Of a DNA stretch of 64,000 bases, positions 11,208 to 20,647 are shown one piece after another. The stretch is from Photobacterium toruni. Its GTDB lineage: Bacteria > Pseudomonadota > Gammaproteobacteria > Enterobacterales > Vibrionaceae. Both the position numbers and the translations under genes were made by a program. Positions within the stretch are counted from its first letter, which is position 1. Each line of letters starts with the position of its first letter. The notes under the pieces were generated by a model. The model saw nothing but the letters and a program-made list of their open reading frames with translations, did no database searches and was not told where the DNA came from. Location of the stretch: assembly GCF_024529955.1 (NCBI RefSeq), contig NZ_AP024854.1:310001-374000 (forward strand), given 5' to 3'.

Positions 11208-12569
11208 TTAAGGCGTAATAAAGATTGTCGCTAGGCCTAAGAACACCATTAAACCAACAATATCAGTACAGGTTGTGAGTGCCATACCACCTGCCAGTGC
11301 GGGGTCAATTTTTAGCTTTTTAAGCCCAATTGGAATTAATACACCAGCAACACCAGCAATAAATAGGTTGGCTAACATGGCTCCAGCCATAATGGCACCA
11401 AGTATCAAACTACCTTTCCAGATAAAGACCACTAACCCAATAATTAATGCCCATACTAAGCCATTAATTAGTCCGACTCGTGCCTCTTTACTCAGTAGCC
11501 AGCGAGTATTGGAGTCACCGATATGACCGACAGCAAGACCTCGAATAACCAGAGCGACGGTTTGGTTACCCGCAACCCCTCCCATAGAAGGAACGATTGT
11601 CATCAATACCGCAACGGTCGCCATCTGTTGTAAAGTGTGTTCAAACATATTGGAAACAGAGGCTGCTGCTAATGCTGTTAGTACATTGACACCTAACCAA
11701 ATACTACGACTTTTAGCCGATTTTAATACTGGCGCAAAGGTATCTTCGTCATCATCCATACCCGCCATCGACATCATTGAGTGTTCCGCTTCTTCACGGA
11801 TCAAGTCAACCACGTCATCGATAGTAATACGGCCGACAAGGTGATTATTCGCATCAACAACAGGGGCTGATATCCAATTTCGACGTTCAAAAATATTGGC
11901 TATTTCACTGTCTGCCATATCAACGGCAATCGCTTCATCAGCATCTTCCATTACATCTTTAATTTTGATGTCAGGTTGAGTAGTGATCAAGGTTGATAGT
12001 GAAAGATGTCCAATTAAAATTTGTTTTTCATCAACAACGTATAATGAATCAGTTGCTTCAGGGAGTTCACCACGCATACGTAAATAACGTAATACTACAT
12101 CAGCAGTTACGTCACCACGAATGGTAATAAAATCGGTACTCATCATCCCACCGGCGGTATCTTCCGGATAGGCGAGTGCTTTTTCAATACGACGACGATC
12201 GGTGGCATCCATTTGTGCCAATACTTCTTGGTAACGCTCATCAGAGAGGCTACGAAGTACGTATGCGACATCATCACTTTCCATCCCCTCGGTAACGGCT
12301 GCCAGTTTTTCTGGTTCCATTTGCGAGACGATGCCATCTTTTACATCTTCAGAAAGTTCATCAAGGATCTCACCTTGCTCTTCCGGATCGGTCAATTGCC
12401 ATAAGACTTGACGTTCTTTCGGTGGCGAGGCTTCTAACAGGTGAGCAATATCCTCCGGCTCCATATCTTGGAGTAACCGGCGAACATGGACAAACATGCC
12501 ATTTTCAAGGGCTTTGTTGACTTCTTGGAGTGTGTGATGGGTTTGATCTTGTTCTAATACATCCGCCAT
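11208..12569 (-). CDS. mgtE: Magnesium transporter MgtE
   Basis: A protein of about 453 residues with the MgtE architecture: a helical N domain (to about residue 130), two CBS domains (about 135-255) and a C-terminal block of five membrane helices (about 285-453). The N and CBS domains sense cytoplasmic Mg2+ and gate the channel. The frame is open upstream to a GTG at 12584, but the ATG at 12569 begins the conserved family sequence and is preferred here; neither has a strong ribosome site. It lies downstream of the rpoN group on the same strand, 268 bases away, and is probably transcribed separately. Confidence 0.93.
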   Translation of the reverse strand: MADVLEQDQTHHTLQEVNKALENGMFVHVRRLLQDMEPEDIAHLLEASPPKERQVLWQLTDPEEQGEILDELSEDVKDGIVSQMEPEKLAAVTEGMESDDVAYVLRSLSDERYQEVLAQMDATDRRRIEKALAYPEDTAGGMMSTDFITIRGDVTADVVLRYLRMRGELPEATDSLYVVDEKQILIGHLSLSTLITTQPDIKIKDVMEDADEAIAVDMADSEIANIFERRNWISAPVVDANNHLVGRITIDDVVDLIREEAEHSMMSMAGMDDDEDTFAPVLKSAKSRSIWLGVNVLTALAAASVSNMFEHTLQQMATVAVLMTIVPSMGGVAGNQTVALVIRGLAVGHIGDSNTRWLLSKEARVGLINGLVWALIIGLVVFIWKGSLILGAIMAGAMLANLFIAGVAGVLIPIGLKKLKIDPALAGGMALTTCTDIVGLMVFLGLATIFITP

Positions 12570-12852
12570 AGGTATTAGGCCCACTTATATTTGATGGCGC
12601 AATAAGCTGAATTTTAACGTAATCAGTAAGTCTTTGTCTTGTGCTGATTGCTATTTTATTAGCTTATAAACTGATGAAGTATGGGTGATATGCATGATTA
12701 TAATAGTGATATATCGCTATTTCGTGCTTTTTATCAACCAATCGCAGCAAAAAAGCGTAGTTAATGACAAAGTCTTATGTGTTAAAAAGGATGAATATCA
12801 ATAATAACAATAGGCTTAATCGCGGTCATTGATGCTTATGTAAGATGGCAAA
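12570..12852. other. Intergenic region between npr and mgtE
   Basis: About 280 AT-rich bases holding the 5' region of mgtE on the minus strand. No strong terminator hairpin follows npr, no promoter stands out, and nothing resembling an M-box Mg2+ riboswitch is apparent by eye. Confidence 0.4.
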
Positions 12853-13125
12853 TTAGTTTTCTTCATCAAACCCAGCTTCAATTAGGTTTGAAATGGCTAT
12901 TAATGCTGATTTTGCATCTCGACCCTCAGCACTAACCATGATTTTCTGACCTTGGGCTGAGTCGAGCATTAATAATCCCATGACACTGTCTGCCGTTGCA
13001 CTGTTATCACCATTAGTGATCGTAATTATTGCAGAAAAACTTTGGGCTAATTCAACCAGTTTTATGGCCGCTCGGGCATGAAGCCCGAGACGATTACGAA
13101 TAAATAATTCGCGACTAATGGTCAT
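12853..13125 (-). CDS. ptsO: Phosphocarrier protein NPr (nitrogen PTS)
   Basis: A 90-residue HPr-like protein. The phosphorylation site is His16 in the motif GLHARAA, and the regulatory region lacks the catabolite HPr signature of Firmicutes. NPr passes phosphate from EI-Ntr (PtsP) to PtsN, linking nitrogen and potassium status to regulation. Its ATG overlaps the rapZ stop by four bases (ATGA), so the two are translationally coupled. It is the last gene of the rpoN group, as in E. coli. Confidence 0.95.
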   Translation of the reverse strand: MTISRELFIRNRLGLHARAAIKLVELAQSFSAIITITNGDNSATADSVMGLLMLDSAQGQKIMVSAEGRDAKSALIAISNLIEAGFDEEN

Positions 13126-13973
13126 TTATAATTTTCCAATGTGCGGTGACGTACCTGCACTTGTTGACCTTGTTGGGTAAAATAATCAGCCAGTTGTTGG
13201 GCTATATAGACTGAGCGATGTTGACCTCCTGTACAGCCAATCGCGACAGTAACATAACTACGATTGTTCTTTTCGAGCATTGGTAGCCATGTTTCAATAA
13301 AATTACGTAATTGGTAGTTAAGTTTATTAACCTCAGCGTGAGCGGCTAAAAAATCTTTGACGCCCTGATCAAGACCTGTTTGTGGTTTGAGCTCTGGTAC
13401 CCAGTGTGGGTTTGGTAAAAAGCGGACATCAAACACATAATCAGCATCTGAGGGGAGGCCATGTTTAAAACCGAAAGATTCAAAAACGAGTACTAATTCA
13501 CGCGCTTCTCGGCCAAGGACTCTGGCTCGAACGGTTTCACTTAAATCATGAATTGAACTATTGGTGGTATCAATGACGAGATCGGCATGCTCTTTGAGTT
13601 CACCGAGTAAAATGGCCTCTGATTGAATTGCTTGCTCAAGACTCATATTGTGGCGAGAAAGCGGGTGTAAACGTCGAGTTTCACTAAAGCGTTTAACTAA
13701 TTCTTTATCATCGGCATCAAGGAAAATAACATTGATATCAACATCACTGGGTAAATTGTTAAAAATAACCTCAAGTTCACCTTGATGCGGTGGCATATTA
13801 CGAATGTCGATGCTAACGGCAATATCTTGCTCACTATTAGCAATGTCATTTACAAATTGCGACAGTAAGTGAACAGGAAGGTTATCAACACAGTAATAGC
13901 CTAAATCTTCAAGTACGCGTAGCGCGACAGATTTACCTGAACCTGAACGGCCACTAACAACCATTAACCTCAT
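13122..13973 (-). CDS. rapZ: RNase adapter protein RapZ
   Basis: A 283-residue protein. A Walker A motif GRSGSGKS lies at residues 8-15, and a conserved cysteine-containing segment ([10 protein letters not shown]) lies near residue 245. In E. coli RapZ senses glucosamine-6-phosphate and delivers the small RNA GlmZ to RNase E, tuning GlmS synthesis and so supply of envelope amino sugars. The C-terminal domain (about residues 155-283) carries the RNA-binding function. The gene lies between ptsN and npr in the standard order. Both domains are intact. Confidence 0.96.
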   Translation of the reverse strand: MRLMVVSGRSGSGKSVALRVLEDLGYYCVDNLPVHLLSQFVNDIANSEQDIAVSIDIRNMPPHQGELEVIFNNLPSDVDINVIFLDADDKELVKRFSETRRLHPLSRHNMSLEQAIQSEAILLGELKEHADLVIDTTNSSIHDLSETVRARVLGREARELVLVFESFGFKHGLPSDADYVFDVRFLPNPHWVPELKPQTGLDQGVKDFLAAHAEVNKLNYQLRNFIETWLPMLEKNNRSYVTVAIGCTGGQHRSVYIAQQLADYFTQQGQQVQVRHRTLENYK

Positions 13974-14009
13974 GGTTAAGCTACCTTTTTGTTGTGGATT
14001 GATGTTGAA

Positions 14010-14459
14010 TTATTCTTCATCAATCAGTATGTCATACAGTTCTTGATCCGTTGTTGCATTGCGTAATTGTTTGCAAATTTTCTTATTTCCAAGTTTTTCA
14101 GCCATGCTTGCAAGGGTCGATAAATGCTCTTTACATTGCTCTTCTGGTACCAAAAGTGCAAATAAGAGGTCAATAGGTTGACCATCAATAGCATCAAAAT
14201 CGATAGGCTCTTGGCATTGAATAAGTACTGCGATCGCATGATCACTGTTACTGATTCGGCCATGAGGGATCGCGATACCGTTACCAATACCTGTGGTACC
14301 CAATTTTTCACGATTGAGCATACATTCAAATAATGGCTGCGGATTTTGATCAAGATGTGTTGCCGCGATCTCACTGATGAGCTCTAGCGCGCGTTTTTTA
14401 CTGGAGCAAGGGACTGCACTTTTGGTGCAGTCCAAGCTCAATACGTTACTCAGTTGCAT
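14010..14459 (-). CDS. ptsN: PTS IIA-like nitrogen regulatory protein PtsN
   Basis: A 149-residue EIIA-Ntr protein. The phosphorylated histidine is His66 in GIAIPHGRI. PtsN receives phosphate from NPr and regulates targets such as the potassium transporter TrkA and KdpD in E. coli. Its stop is two bases from the hpf start region, so the genes form one transcription unit. Length and motif agree with the family. Confidence 0.96.
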   Translation of the reverse strand: MQLSNVLSLDCTKSAVPCSSKKRALELISEIAATHLDQNPQPLFECMLNREKLGTTGIGNGIAIPHGRISNSDHAIAVLIQCQEPIDFDAIDGQPIDLLFALLVPEEQCKEHLSTLASMAEKLGNKKICKQLRNATTDQELYDILIDEE

Positions 14460-14461
14460 GA

Positions 14462-14755
14462 TTAGTGACTATTGAGTTTATCTTTATGTTTGTTTAATTG
14501 ACGGACTAGTTTATCAGTCAATTCGTCAATCGCGGCATACATATTTTCAGAGTCAGCTTTCGCGTGAATTTCGCCTGAATTAATATGCAGAGTTGCTTCA
14601 GCAATTTGTTGGAGCTTTTCGACATTTAAGATCACTTGAACGGTATTGATTTTGTCGAAGAAACGCTCTAACTTTTCAAATTTAGTACTAACATATTCCC
14701 GCAGTGAATCGGTTACATCAACATGGTGTCCGGTAATATTGATTTGCATAGACAT
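14462..14755 (-). CDS. hpf: Ribosome hibernation promoting factor, short form
   Basis: A 97-residue protein of the HPF/RaiA family with the beta-alpha-beta-beta-beta-alpha fold. It contains the conserved segments ITGHHVDVT near residue 10 and an AIDELTDKL helix near the C-terminus. Short HPF works with RMF to form 100S ribosome dimers in stationary phase. The length is that of the short gammaproteobacterial form (E. coli 95), not the long bacterial form. It lies between rpoN and ptsN. Confidence 0.95.
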   Translation of the reverse strand: MSMQINITGHHVDVTDSLREYVSTKFEKLERFFDKINTVQVILNVEKLQQIAEATLHINSGEIHAKADSENMYAAIDELTDKLVRQLNKHKDKLNSH

Positions 14756-14781
14756 CTTCCTTTTGTTGGCGCTGATCCGGT

Positions 14782-16266
14782 TTAGATCAGACGTTTTCGC
14801 TGATTTGATGGTGGAATTCCTAAAGATTCACGGTATTTAGCAATAGTTCGCCTTGCTACCATGATCCCTTGTTCCGCCAATAAAGTCGCAATTTTGCTGT
14901 CACTCAGGGGTTTTCCCTGATTTTCAGCAGCAACAAGTTTCTTCACCAGTGCGCGAATTGCTGTCGATGAACATTCACCGCCATTATCCGTACTGACATG
15001 ACTTGAGAAGAAGTATTTCAATTCAAAAATACCCCGAGGTGTATGCATATATTTTTGAGTAGTGACTCGGGATATGGTGGATTCGTGCATTTCAACATCA
15101 AGCGCAATATCATTAAGAACCATCGGTTTCATGGCTTCTTCACCAAATTCAAAAAAATCTTGCTGTTGTTTTACAATACAACGAGCGACTTTCAATAAGG
15201 TTTCATTGCGGCTTTCAAGGCTTTTAATTAGCCATTTTGCATCTTGAAGGTGAGTGCGAATAAATTGTCCATCAGCACTGTTACGGGTGTTGTTGCTTAA
15301 TGCGGCGTACTGCTGATTAACTTTGATGCGCGGAATACTGTCAGGGTTGATGCTAACGACCCATTCGCCATGATCTTTAAATACAGAGACATCAGGAATA
15401 ACGTATTCGGTATCGGTTGAAACGACATGGTTTCCAGGACGAGGATTTAAACTATGAATAAGTTCCATGACGGCTTTAAGCTCTGGCTCTTTGAGCTTGG
15501 TTTCACGCATTAATTGGCGGTAATCACGATTACCTAATAAATTAATGTGTTCACGTAAGAGCATTTTAGCTTCAGCAAGCCATTGGGTTTGTTCTGGGTA
15601 GGTCGCAAGTTGAAGTAATAAACACTCTTGTAAATTACGAGAGGCAACGCCTAGTGGATCAAATTGTTGAACGCGTTTGAGCACGGCTTCCACTTCATCA
15701 AGCTCCACATCGAGCTCTTCATTCTCGAAGTTTTCTAAAATTTCGGCAGTGGTACAACTGAGATAACCTTTGTCATTAACGGCATCAATAATAGCTGTTG
15801 CGATCGCGAGATCTGTTTCACTAAATGGCGTTAGATGCACTTGCCACATTAAATAATCTTGTAATGATTCGGTAGTTTCACCTTGATAGATTGGAATGTC
15901 ATCATCAATGGCTATTCCTGCACTTCCGGTGCCAGCGCTGTAAACATCGTCCCAAGTACTATCAACGGGAAGTTCAGCGGGTAATTCACGAGATTCAAGC
16001 ACTTCAGCAGTGTCAAAGCTCTCTATATCATCAAGATTTTCACTGGCATCATTAGTGCTAGTTTCTGTGGTTGAGGTTTCATTGTTAGTGCTAACTTCAT
16101 CTGCTTCATTGGTTTCATCAAGCTCTAGAAGAGGATTTCCATCAAGTGCTTCTTGGATTTCTTGTTGAAGTTCCAATGTAGAGAGTTGCAACAAGCGAAT
16201 GGCTTGCTGCAATTGAGGCGTCATTGCTAACTGTTGACCGAGCTTAAGTTGGAGCGAAGTTTTCAT
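14782..16266 (-). CDS. rpoN: RNA polymerase sigma-54 factor RpoN
   Basis: A 494-residue sigma-54. The glutamine- and leucine-rich N-terminal region I (residues 1-50) interacts with activator ATPases. An acidic, Thr/Ser/Asn-rich region II spans about residues 50-115 and is longer than in E. coli (477 total). Core-binding and DNA-binding regions follow. The RpoN box ([12 protein letters not shown]) near residue 475 recognises the -24 element. In Vibrionaceae sigma-54 drives flagellar, nitrogen and quorum-sensing genes. It follows lptB and precedes hpf. Confidence 0.97.
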   Translation of the reverse strand: MKTSLQLKLGQQLAMTPQLQQAIRLLQLSTLELQQEIQEALDGNPLLELDETNEADEVSTNNETSTTETSTNDASENLDDIESFDTAEVLESRELPAELPVDSTWDDVYSAGTGSAGIAIDDDIPIYQGETTESLQDYLMWQVHLTPFSETDLAIATAIIDAVNDKGYLSCTTAEILENFENEELDVELDEVEAVLKRVQQFDPLGVASRNLQECLLLQLATYPEQTQWLAEAKMLLREHINLLGNRDYRQLMRETKLKEPELKAVMELIHSLNPRPGNHVVSTDTEYVIPDVSVFKDHGEWVVSINPDSIPRIKVNQQYAALSNNTRNSADGQFIRTHLQDAKWLIKSLESRNETLLKVARCIVKQQQDFFEFGEEAMKPMVLNDIALDVEMHESTISRVTTQKYMHTPRGIFELKYFFSSHVSTDNGGECSSTAIRALVKKLVAAENQGKPLSDSKIATLLAEQGIMVARRTIAKYRESLGIPPSNQRKRLI

Positions 16267-16329
16267 TAACGTTGATACACCTTATTGTTATTGTTGTTAT
16301 TATCTGTAATCAATAGCTAATGGTGAATG

Positions 16330-17055
16330 CTAAAGACGGAACTGATCACCCAGATAAACCCGCTTAACATGCTCGTGGTTGAGAACATGATCAGGGGTAC
16401 CGTTAGCGATAAGATGGCCTTGGCTTACAATATAAGCGTGCTCACAGACATCCAGTGTTTCACGAACGTTATGGTCGGTAATTAATACCCCTAACCCACG
16501 ATCTCGTAAATGTTTAATGATTTTTTTGATATCGATAACTGAAATGGGATCGACACCAGCAAATGGTTCATCAAGTAAAATAAATTTAGGGTTAGCTGCT
16601 AATGCTCGCGCAATTTCAACGCGACGACGCTCACCACCTGATAATGCTTGTCCTAAGCTATCGCGAATATGTTGAATATTAAACTCATCCAATAACTCTT
16701 CTGCCTTGTCTTGACGACCTTCTTTGGTGAGTTCTTTACGTGTTTCTAATACCGCCATTAAGTTATTATAAACGGTTAGACGACGAAAAATTGATGCTTC
16801 TTGTGGTAAGTAGCCAATGCCCATTCTTGAACGGTTATGCATTGGTTGAAGGCTAATATCTTCACCATCAATGGTGATTGTGCCTTCATCGCGGCTAACT
16901 AAGCCAACGATCATATAAAATGAGGTGGTTTTACCGGCACCGTTAGGACCAAGTAAACCAACAATTTTTCCTGATTCTACCTCAAGACTGACATCGGAAA
17001 CGACTTTGCGTCCGTTGTAACTTTTTGCAAGGTGCTCAGCTTTTAGAATAGCCAT
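16330..17055 (-). CDS. lptB: LPS export ABC transporter ATP-binding protein LptB
   Basis: A 241-residue ATPase with Walker [10 protein letters not shown] (about residues 35-43), signature LSGGERRR (about 139-146), Walker [11 protein letters not shown] (about 158-167) and the switch histidine in LITDHN (about 195). It powers LptFG, which lifts LPS from the inner membrane onto the Lpt bridge. It lies ten bases after lptA in the lptC-lptA-lptB order. Length equals the E. coli protein. Confidence 0.97.
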   Translation of the reverse strand: MAILKAEHLAKSYNGRKVVSDVSLEVESGKIVGLLGPNGAGKTTSFYMIVGLVSRDEGTITIDGEDISLQPMHNRSRMGIGYLPQEASIFRRLTVYNNLMAVLETRKELTKEGRQDKAEELLDEFNIQHIRDSLGQALSGGERRRVEIARALAANPKFILLDEPFAGVDPISVIDIKKIIKHLRDRGLGVLITDHNVRETLDVCEHAYIVSQGHLIANGTPDHVLNHEHVKRVYLGDQFRL

Positions 17056-17064
17056 AAATAATGT

Positions 17065-17571
17065 TTATTTCTTATTATTGTTTAATTGACTTGGTAGTAT
17101 CACGGTGGTGACACGTTCTTTGTTACCGCTTTCTGCAACTAGACGTTGGTTGGGAATATTGTAGGTGATGATATTACCTTTAATATTACTGCCATCTTGG
17201 TTTAGTTCGGCTTTTCCGGTCATTTTTAGGTGTTCAGTTGCGGTTTCATAGCGCATTTTTAGTGCTTCACCATCAAGTGGTTTGCCATTGTCCATTATTT
17301 GATGGAATGTTGCTGGCTGTCCATATGCAATGATAGTTTGTTGCTGAGATTTAGCGTTTGATCGAGTTACTACGATTTTATTAGCTCGAATATCAATGGT
17401 ACCTTGGCGCAATTTAACATTACCGATAAACGTAACAATATTATTCGGCATATCAACTTGTTGACTGTCTGAATCAATATAAATGGGTTGTTTAGTATCA
17501 CTTTTCATTGCCCATGTTGGTGCACTGATACACAACAAGCATAGTAGAGTACTAATTTTTAGTCGGTTCAT
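17065..17571 (-). CDS. lptA: LPS transport periplasmic protein LptA
   Basis: A 168-residue OstA/LptA-fold protein. The signal peptide runs to about residue 21 with an alanine-containing cleavage site (PTWA). The rest is the beta-jellyroll that stacks into the periplasmic bridge between LptC and LptD. The start overlaps the lptC end by 20 bases, so translation is probably coupled. The short tail ends in an asparagine/lysine run. Confidence 0.95.
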   Translation of the reverse strand: MNRLKISTLLCLLCISAPTWAMKSDTKQPIYIDSDSQQVDMPNNIVTFIGNVKLRQGTIDIRANKIVVTRSNAKSQQQTIIAYGQPATFHQIMDNGKPLDGEALKMRYETATEHLKMTGKAELNQDGSNIKGNIITYNIPNQRLVAESGNKERVTTVILPSQLNNNKK

Positions 17572-18115
17572 ATCTACCTTTTACATTTTTTAGAATAGTT
17601 GCCACGTTACGAGCCATATTGCCTTTCATGCCATCGCCTTGATTTTGGAAAACTGGGCCATTGATAGTGACATGATCATCGGTGCTAAAGTCTTTATTGA
17701 CTAAGTTTAAACGTAAATTATCGGTTTTAATTACCTGAATGTCTGAATCAGGTAGTAGGTTGAAAATACGCACATTACCTTGCAAATGTAAGACTTTATC
17801 TTGTTCTAGTTTGGCATTGTTCGCACTCACTCGCCATTCAACATCTTTACCTTGTTTAAAGACCCATAATACAGGCTGGGTAAATGTTGTTTCGCCACTA
17901 ACATTGAAATGCTCAAGATGTTCAGCGTCAATTTGATATTGGCGTGTGCCTTTTAAATCAAAGCTGGTGTTACTGACTTTATTACCAATAAACATTGGTT
18001 TGTCATCATTAGGTTTTACTTGAACATCTTGTCGCCAGTGTTGTTCAAGTAGATAGTAGCCGAGCCATGCACATATAATCATTAATAGTACATAGAATAG
18101 CTTTTTAAAAGTCAT
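17552..18115 (-). CDS. lptC: LPS export membrane protein LptC
   Basis: A 187-residue bitopic protein: one N-terminal membrane segment (about residues 5-23) and a periplasmic LptA-like jellyroll. LptC anchors the Lpt bridge to LptB2FG. In most relatives kdsC lies directly upstream; here lptC begins only 57 bases after the end of kdsD. Length is close to E. coli LptC (191). Confidence 0.94.
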   Translation of the reverse strand: MTFKKLFYVLLMIICAWLGYYLLEQHWRQDVQVKPNDDKPMFIGNKVSNTSFDLKGTRQYQIDAEHLEHFNVSGETTFTQPVLWVFKQGKDVEWRVSANNAKLEQDKVLHLQGNVRIFNLLPDSDIQVIKTDNLRLNLVNKDFSTDDHVTINGPVFQNQGDGMKGNMARNVATILKNVKGRYEPTKN

Positions 18116-18172
18116 AGACTTAAGCCTTTATTTTCTTTGGTGTTACCGATGATTTTTATTGAGGTAATCGTG

Positions 18173-19144
18173 TTACAGGACACCGGCTTTAAGTAAATCG
18201 TGCATATTTAGCGCCCCAACTAATTGGTTATTCTCTGTTACCAATAAGCCATTAATTTTGTTATCTTCCATTAATTTTAGCCCTTCTGCGGCTAAAAGTT
18301 GTGGTGAAATTGTTCGTGGGTTACTTGACATCACATCGCCAATACTGGTGTTGTGAATATCAATATGATTATCCAGTAAACGGCGTAAATCACCATCAGT
18401 AAAAATACCACGTAATTGTTGGTTATGGTCAACAATTGCCGTCATTCCTAAGCCTTTATGTGATATTTCTAATAGCGCATCTTTGATACTGGCATGCTCT
18501 TCAATCATAGGTAGTAACTCGCCACTATGCATTACATCAGCAATACGCAGTAATAATTTACGTCCTAATGCGCCTCCTGGATGAGACAGTGCAAAATCAT
18601 CAGCAGTAAAACCACGAGCTTCCATTACAGCAATTGCGATGGCATCTCCCATAACGAGAGTGGCGGTTGTACTTGAGGTTGGTGCGAGATTTAACGGGCA
18701 GGCTTCTTTATCAACCGTTACTTGAAGATTCACCTGTGCCATTTTAGCCATGCTAGATTCAGGTTTGCCTGTCATGCTTATCATCGCAATACCAAGGCGC
18801 TTTATAACTGGCAATAATGCAAGAATTTCAGCAGCTTCACCTGAGTTTGAAATCGCAATCACGACATCACTTTTTTTGATCATACCTAAGTCACCATGAC
18901 TGGCTTCTCCTGGATGAACAAAGAAAGCAGGGGTTCCTGTGCTGGCCAATGTTGCGGCTATTTTTCGGCCAATATGTCCTGATTTTCCCATTCCCATGAT
19001 TATTACTTTGCCTTGGCAATGAAGAATTAACTCACAGGCAAGGGTAAAGCTGTTATCAATATAACAACGGATTTTTTCAAGGGCTTGTAGTTCAGTATCA
19101 AGTACTTTTTTACCATGGCTGCAAAAATCAAACTGACCAGACAT
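18173..19144 (-). CDS. kdsD: Arabinose-5-phosphate isomerase KdsD
   Basis: A 323-residue protein with an N-terminal SIS sugar-isomerase domain (about residues 35-180; GMGKSGHIGRK and SNSGEAAE motifs) and two C-terminal CBS domains (about 205-320). It converts ribulose-5-phosphate to arabinose-5-phosphate, the first step to Kdo for LPS. It follows yrbG, as in E. coli. The next gene in the pathway cluster, kdsC, is not found at its usual place downstream. Family length is about 328. Confidence 0.95.
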   Translation of the reverse strand: MSGQFDFCSHGKKVLDTELQALEKIRCYIDNSFTLACELILHCQGKVIIMGMGKSGHIGRKIAATLASTGTPAFFVHPGEASHGDLGMIKKSDVVIAISNSGEAAEILALLPVIKRLGIAMISMTGKPESSMAKMAQVNLQVTVDKEACPLNLAPTSSTTATLVMGDAIAIAVMEARGFTADDFALSHPGGALGRKLLLRIADVMHSGELLPMIEEHASIKDALLEISHKGLGMTAIVDHNQQLRGIFTDGDLRRLLDNHIDIHNTSIGDVMSSNPRTISPQLLAAEGLKLMEDNKINGLLVTENNQLVGALNMHDLLKAGVL

Positions 19145-19159
19145 CAGAGAATGCTCCTG

Positions 19160-20119
19160 TTATGCGGCGATATTAAGAAATAAGAAAGCTTGGTAAGCGA
19201 TAAAACAAATGACTAAAATTCCGCCTTCAATACGATTAATTTGACGGCGCTTACCTAGGGCCATGATTAATAATAAAATTGAAACGGCTAACATAACATA
19301 GAAATCACGGCTCATAGCCAGTGGACTTAATGCTGATGGATTAAGTAATCCTGGAATGCCCATTACGGCTAAAATATTAAAGATATTAGAGCCGATAATA
19401 TTACCGACAGCCATGTCATCTTCACCTTTAAATACGCTGGCGACTGAGGCGGCTAATTCTGGTAAACTCGTACCCACTGCGATAATGGTTAATCCAATCA
19501 CTAAGTCACTCATGCCATAGTATTTAGCGATAGTAACTGCTGACTCTACTACCATATCTGAAGAGTATAAAAGTAATCCTAAGCCAATAAATACCCAGAT
19601 AATCGCTTTGGTATTACTGACATCTGTTGGAATTTCTGATTGTTGTTCTTCAACTAATGGATCACTTTTACTGTCTCGGCTAATTTTAAGCATTACGATT
19701 AAGAAAATAGCAAACAGAACGGCAAGAATAATGCCTTCGTGACGGCTTAAATAATTATCCCATAGAACAGCACCGGCAATCACGGTAACGCCAAGCATTA
19801 TGGGTAGTTCACGGCGAATGATCGTTGAACTAATACATAACGGTTTGATGATGGCTGTAATACCGAGAATTAGTGCAATATTGGCGATGTTTGACCCCAG
19901 CACATTACCGACCGCGGTATCAGTTTTATCTGCCAGTGCAGCGGTGGCTGAAACCATCATTTCTGGCGCAGAAGATCCCATTGCCAAAATAGTCATACCA
20001 ATAACCAGTGGCGCAACACCGAAGTTTTTCGCTAATGCAGCTGCACCATATACCAATCTATCGGCACTCCAAACCAGTAAAGCTAATCCGATACAGAGCA
20101 ACACAATGGCTTCTAGCAT
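19160..20119 (-). CDS. yrbG: Calcium/sodium antiporter family protein YrbG
   Basis: A 319-residue inner-membrane protein with two homologous halves. Each half carries the alpha-repeat signature of the cation/Ca2+ exchanger family: the first around GSSAPEMMVS (residue 48) and the second around GTSLPELAAS (residue 217). About ten membrane helices are visible. It is first in the kdsD-lpt gene group and divergent from the mla operon. The ion exchanged has not been established for most bacterial members. Confidence 0.92.
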   Translation of the reverse strand: MLEAIVLLCIGLALLVWSADRLVYGAAALAKNFGVAPLVIGMTILAMGSSAPEMMVSATAALADKTDTAVGNVLGSNIANIALILGITAIIKPLCISSTIIRRELPIMLGVTVIAGAVLWDNYLSRHEGIILAVLFAIFLIVMLKISRDSKSDPLVEEQQSEIPTDVSNTKAIIWVFIGLGLLLYSSDMVVESAVTIAKYYGMSDLVIGLTIIAVGTSLPELAASVASVFKGEDDMAVGNIIGSNIFNILAVMGIPGLLNPSALSPLAMSRDFYVMLAVSILLLIMALGKRRQINRIEGGILVICFIAYQAFLFLNIAA

Positions 20120-20647
20120 GTTAATTCCTTTTTAGTACGACCCGCTAAAAAAGCGATTTTTAGTCAATTGATGAAATATTTCCAATTTGAGTTGCCAATT
20201 TTGACGTTAACTCATGCAAAAGGGAAGCATAAGCCAATACTTATTATCATCTTGGTGTGGTTTGGGGAGATAGCTTGATTAACTACTGCTGAATCAGAAC
20301 CGATTAAGGTAGGGAAAAGAGACTTATCTGTTTACACTATTAAAACGATGTTTTATTTTAAGTGGCTTATAATGAGCTTAATTTGTTTTAGAATGGAATA
20401 AAGCGGTTAGGGTCGGTTTTATCTTAAATGTATTATTTTTAATAAAAATCCACTATTAAAGCATGATAATACTGCGCTTTGGTTGAGTTGATGTTTAATT
20501 CCTCCTATCATCGGTGCGCTATTTTTATAATATCTACTGATTGTTTTTAAGTTATTTATTAAAAAGTGACATAAAAGGCTGTTGTGTCAAATAACATCAA
20601 TATTCATCGCTTACACAAGCTAGTTAGCGAGAGGTAACGTAAATATA
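20120..20647. other. Long divergent intergenic region between yrbG and mlaF
   Basis: About 530 AT-rich bases with no convincing gene on either strand. It must hold the promoters for the yrbG-kdsD-lpt group and for the mla operon. A TATAAT box occurs at 20368-20373 but lacks a matching -35 element. I saw no clear sigma-E or sigma-54 site. The ribosome site for mlaF (GAGAGG) is at 20629-20634. Confidence 0.5.

Noticed and set aside
14024-14374. 116-residue alternative frame in ptsN
   Set aside because: It shares the strand with ptsN in another frame, and ptsN has the full conserved sequence and active site.
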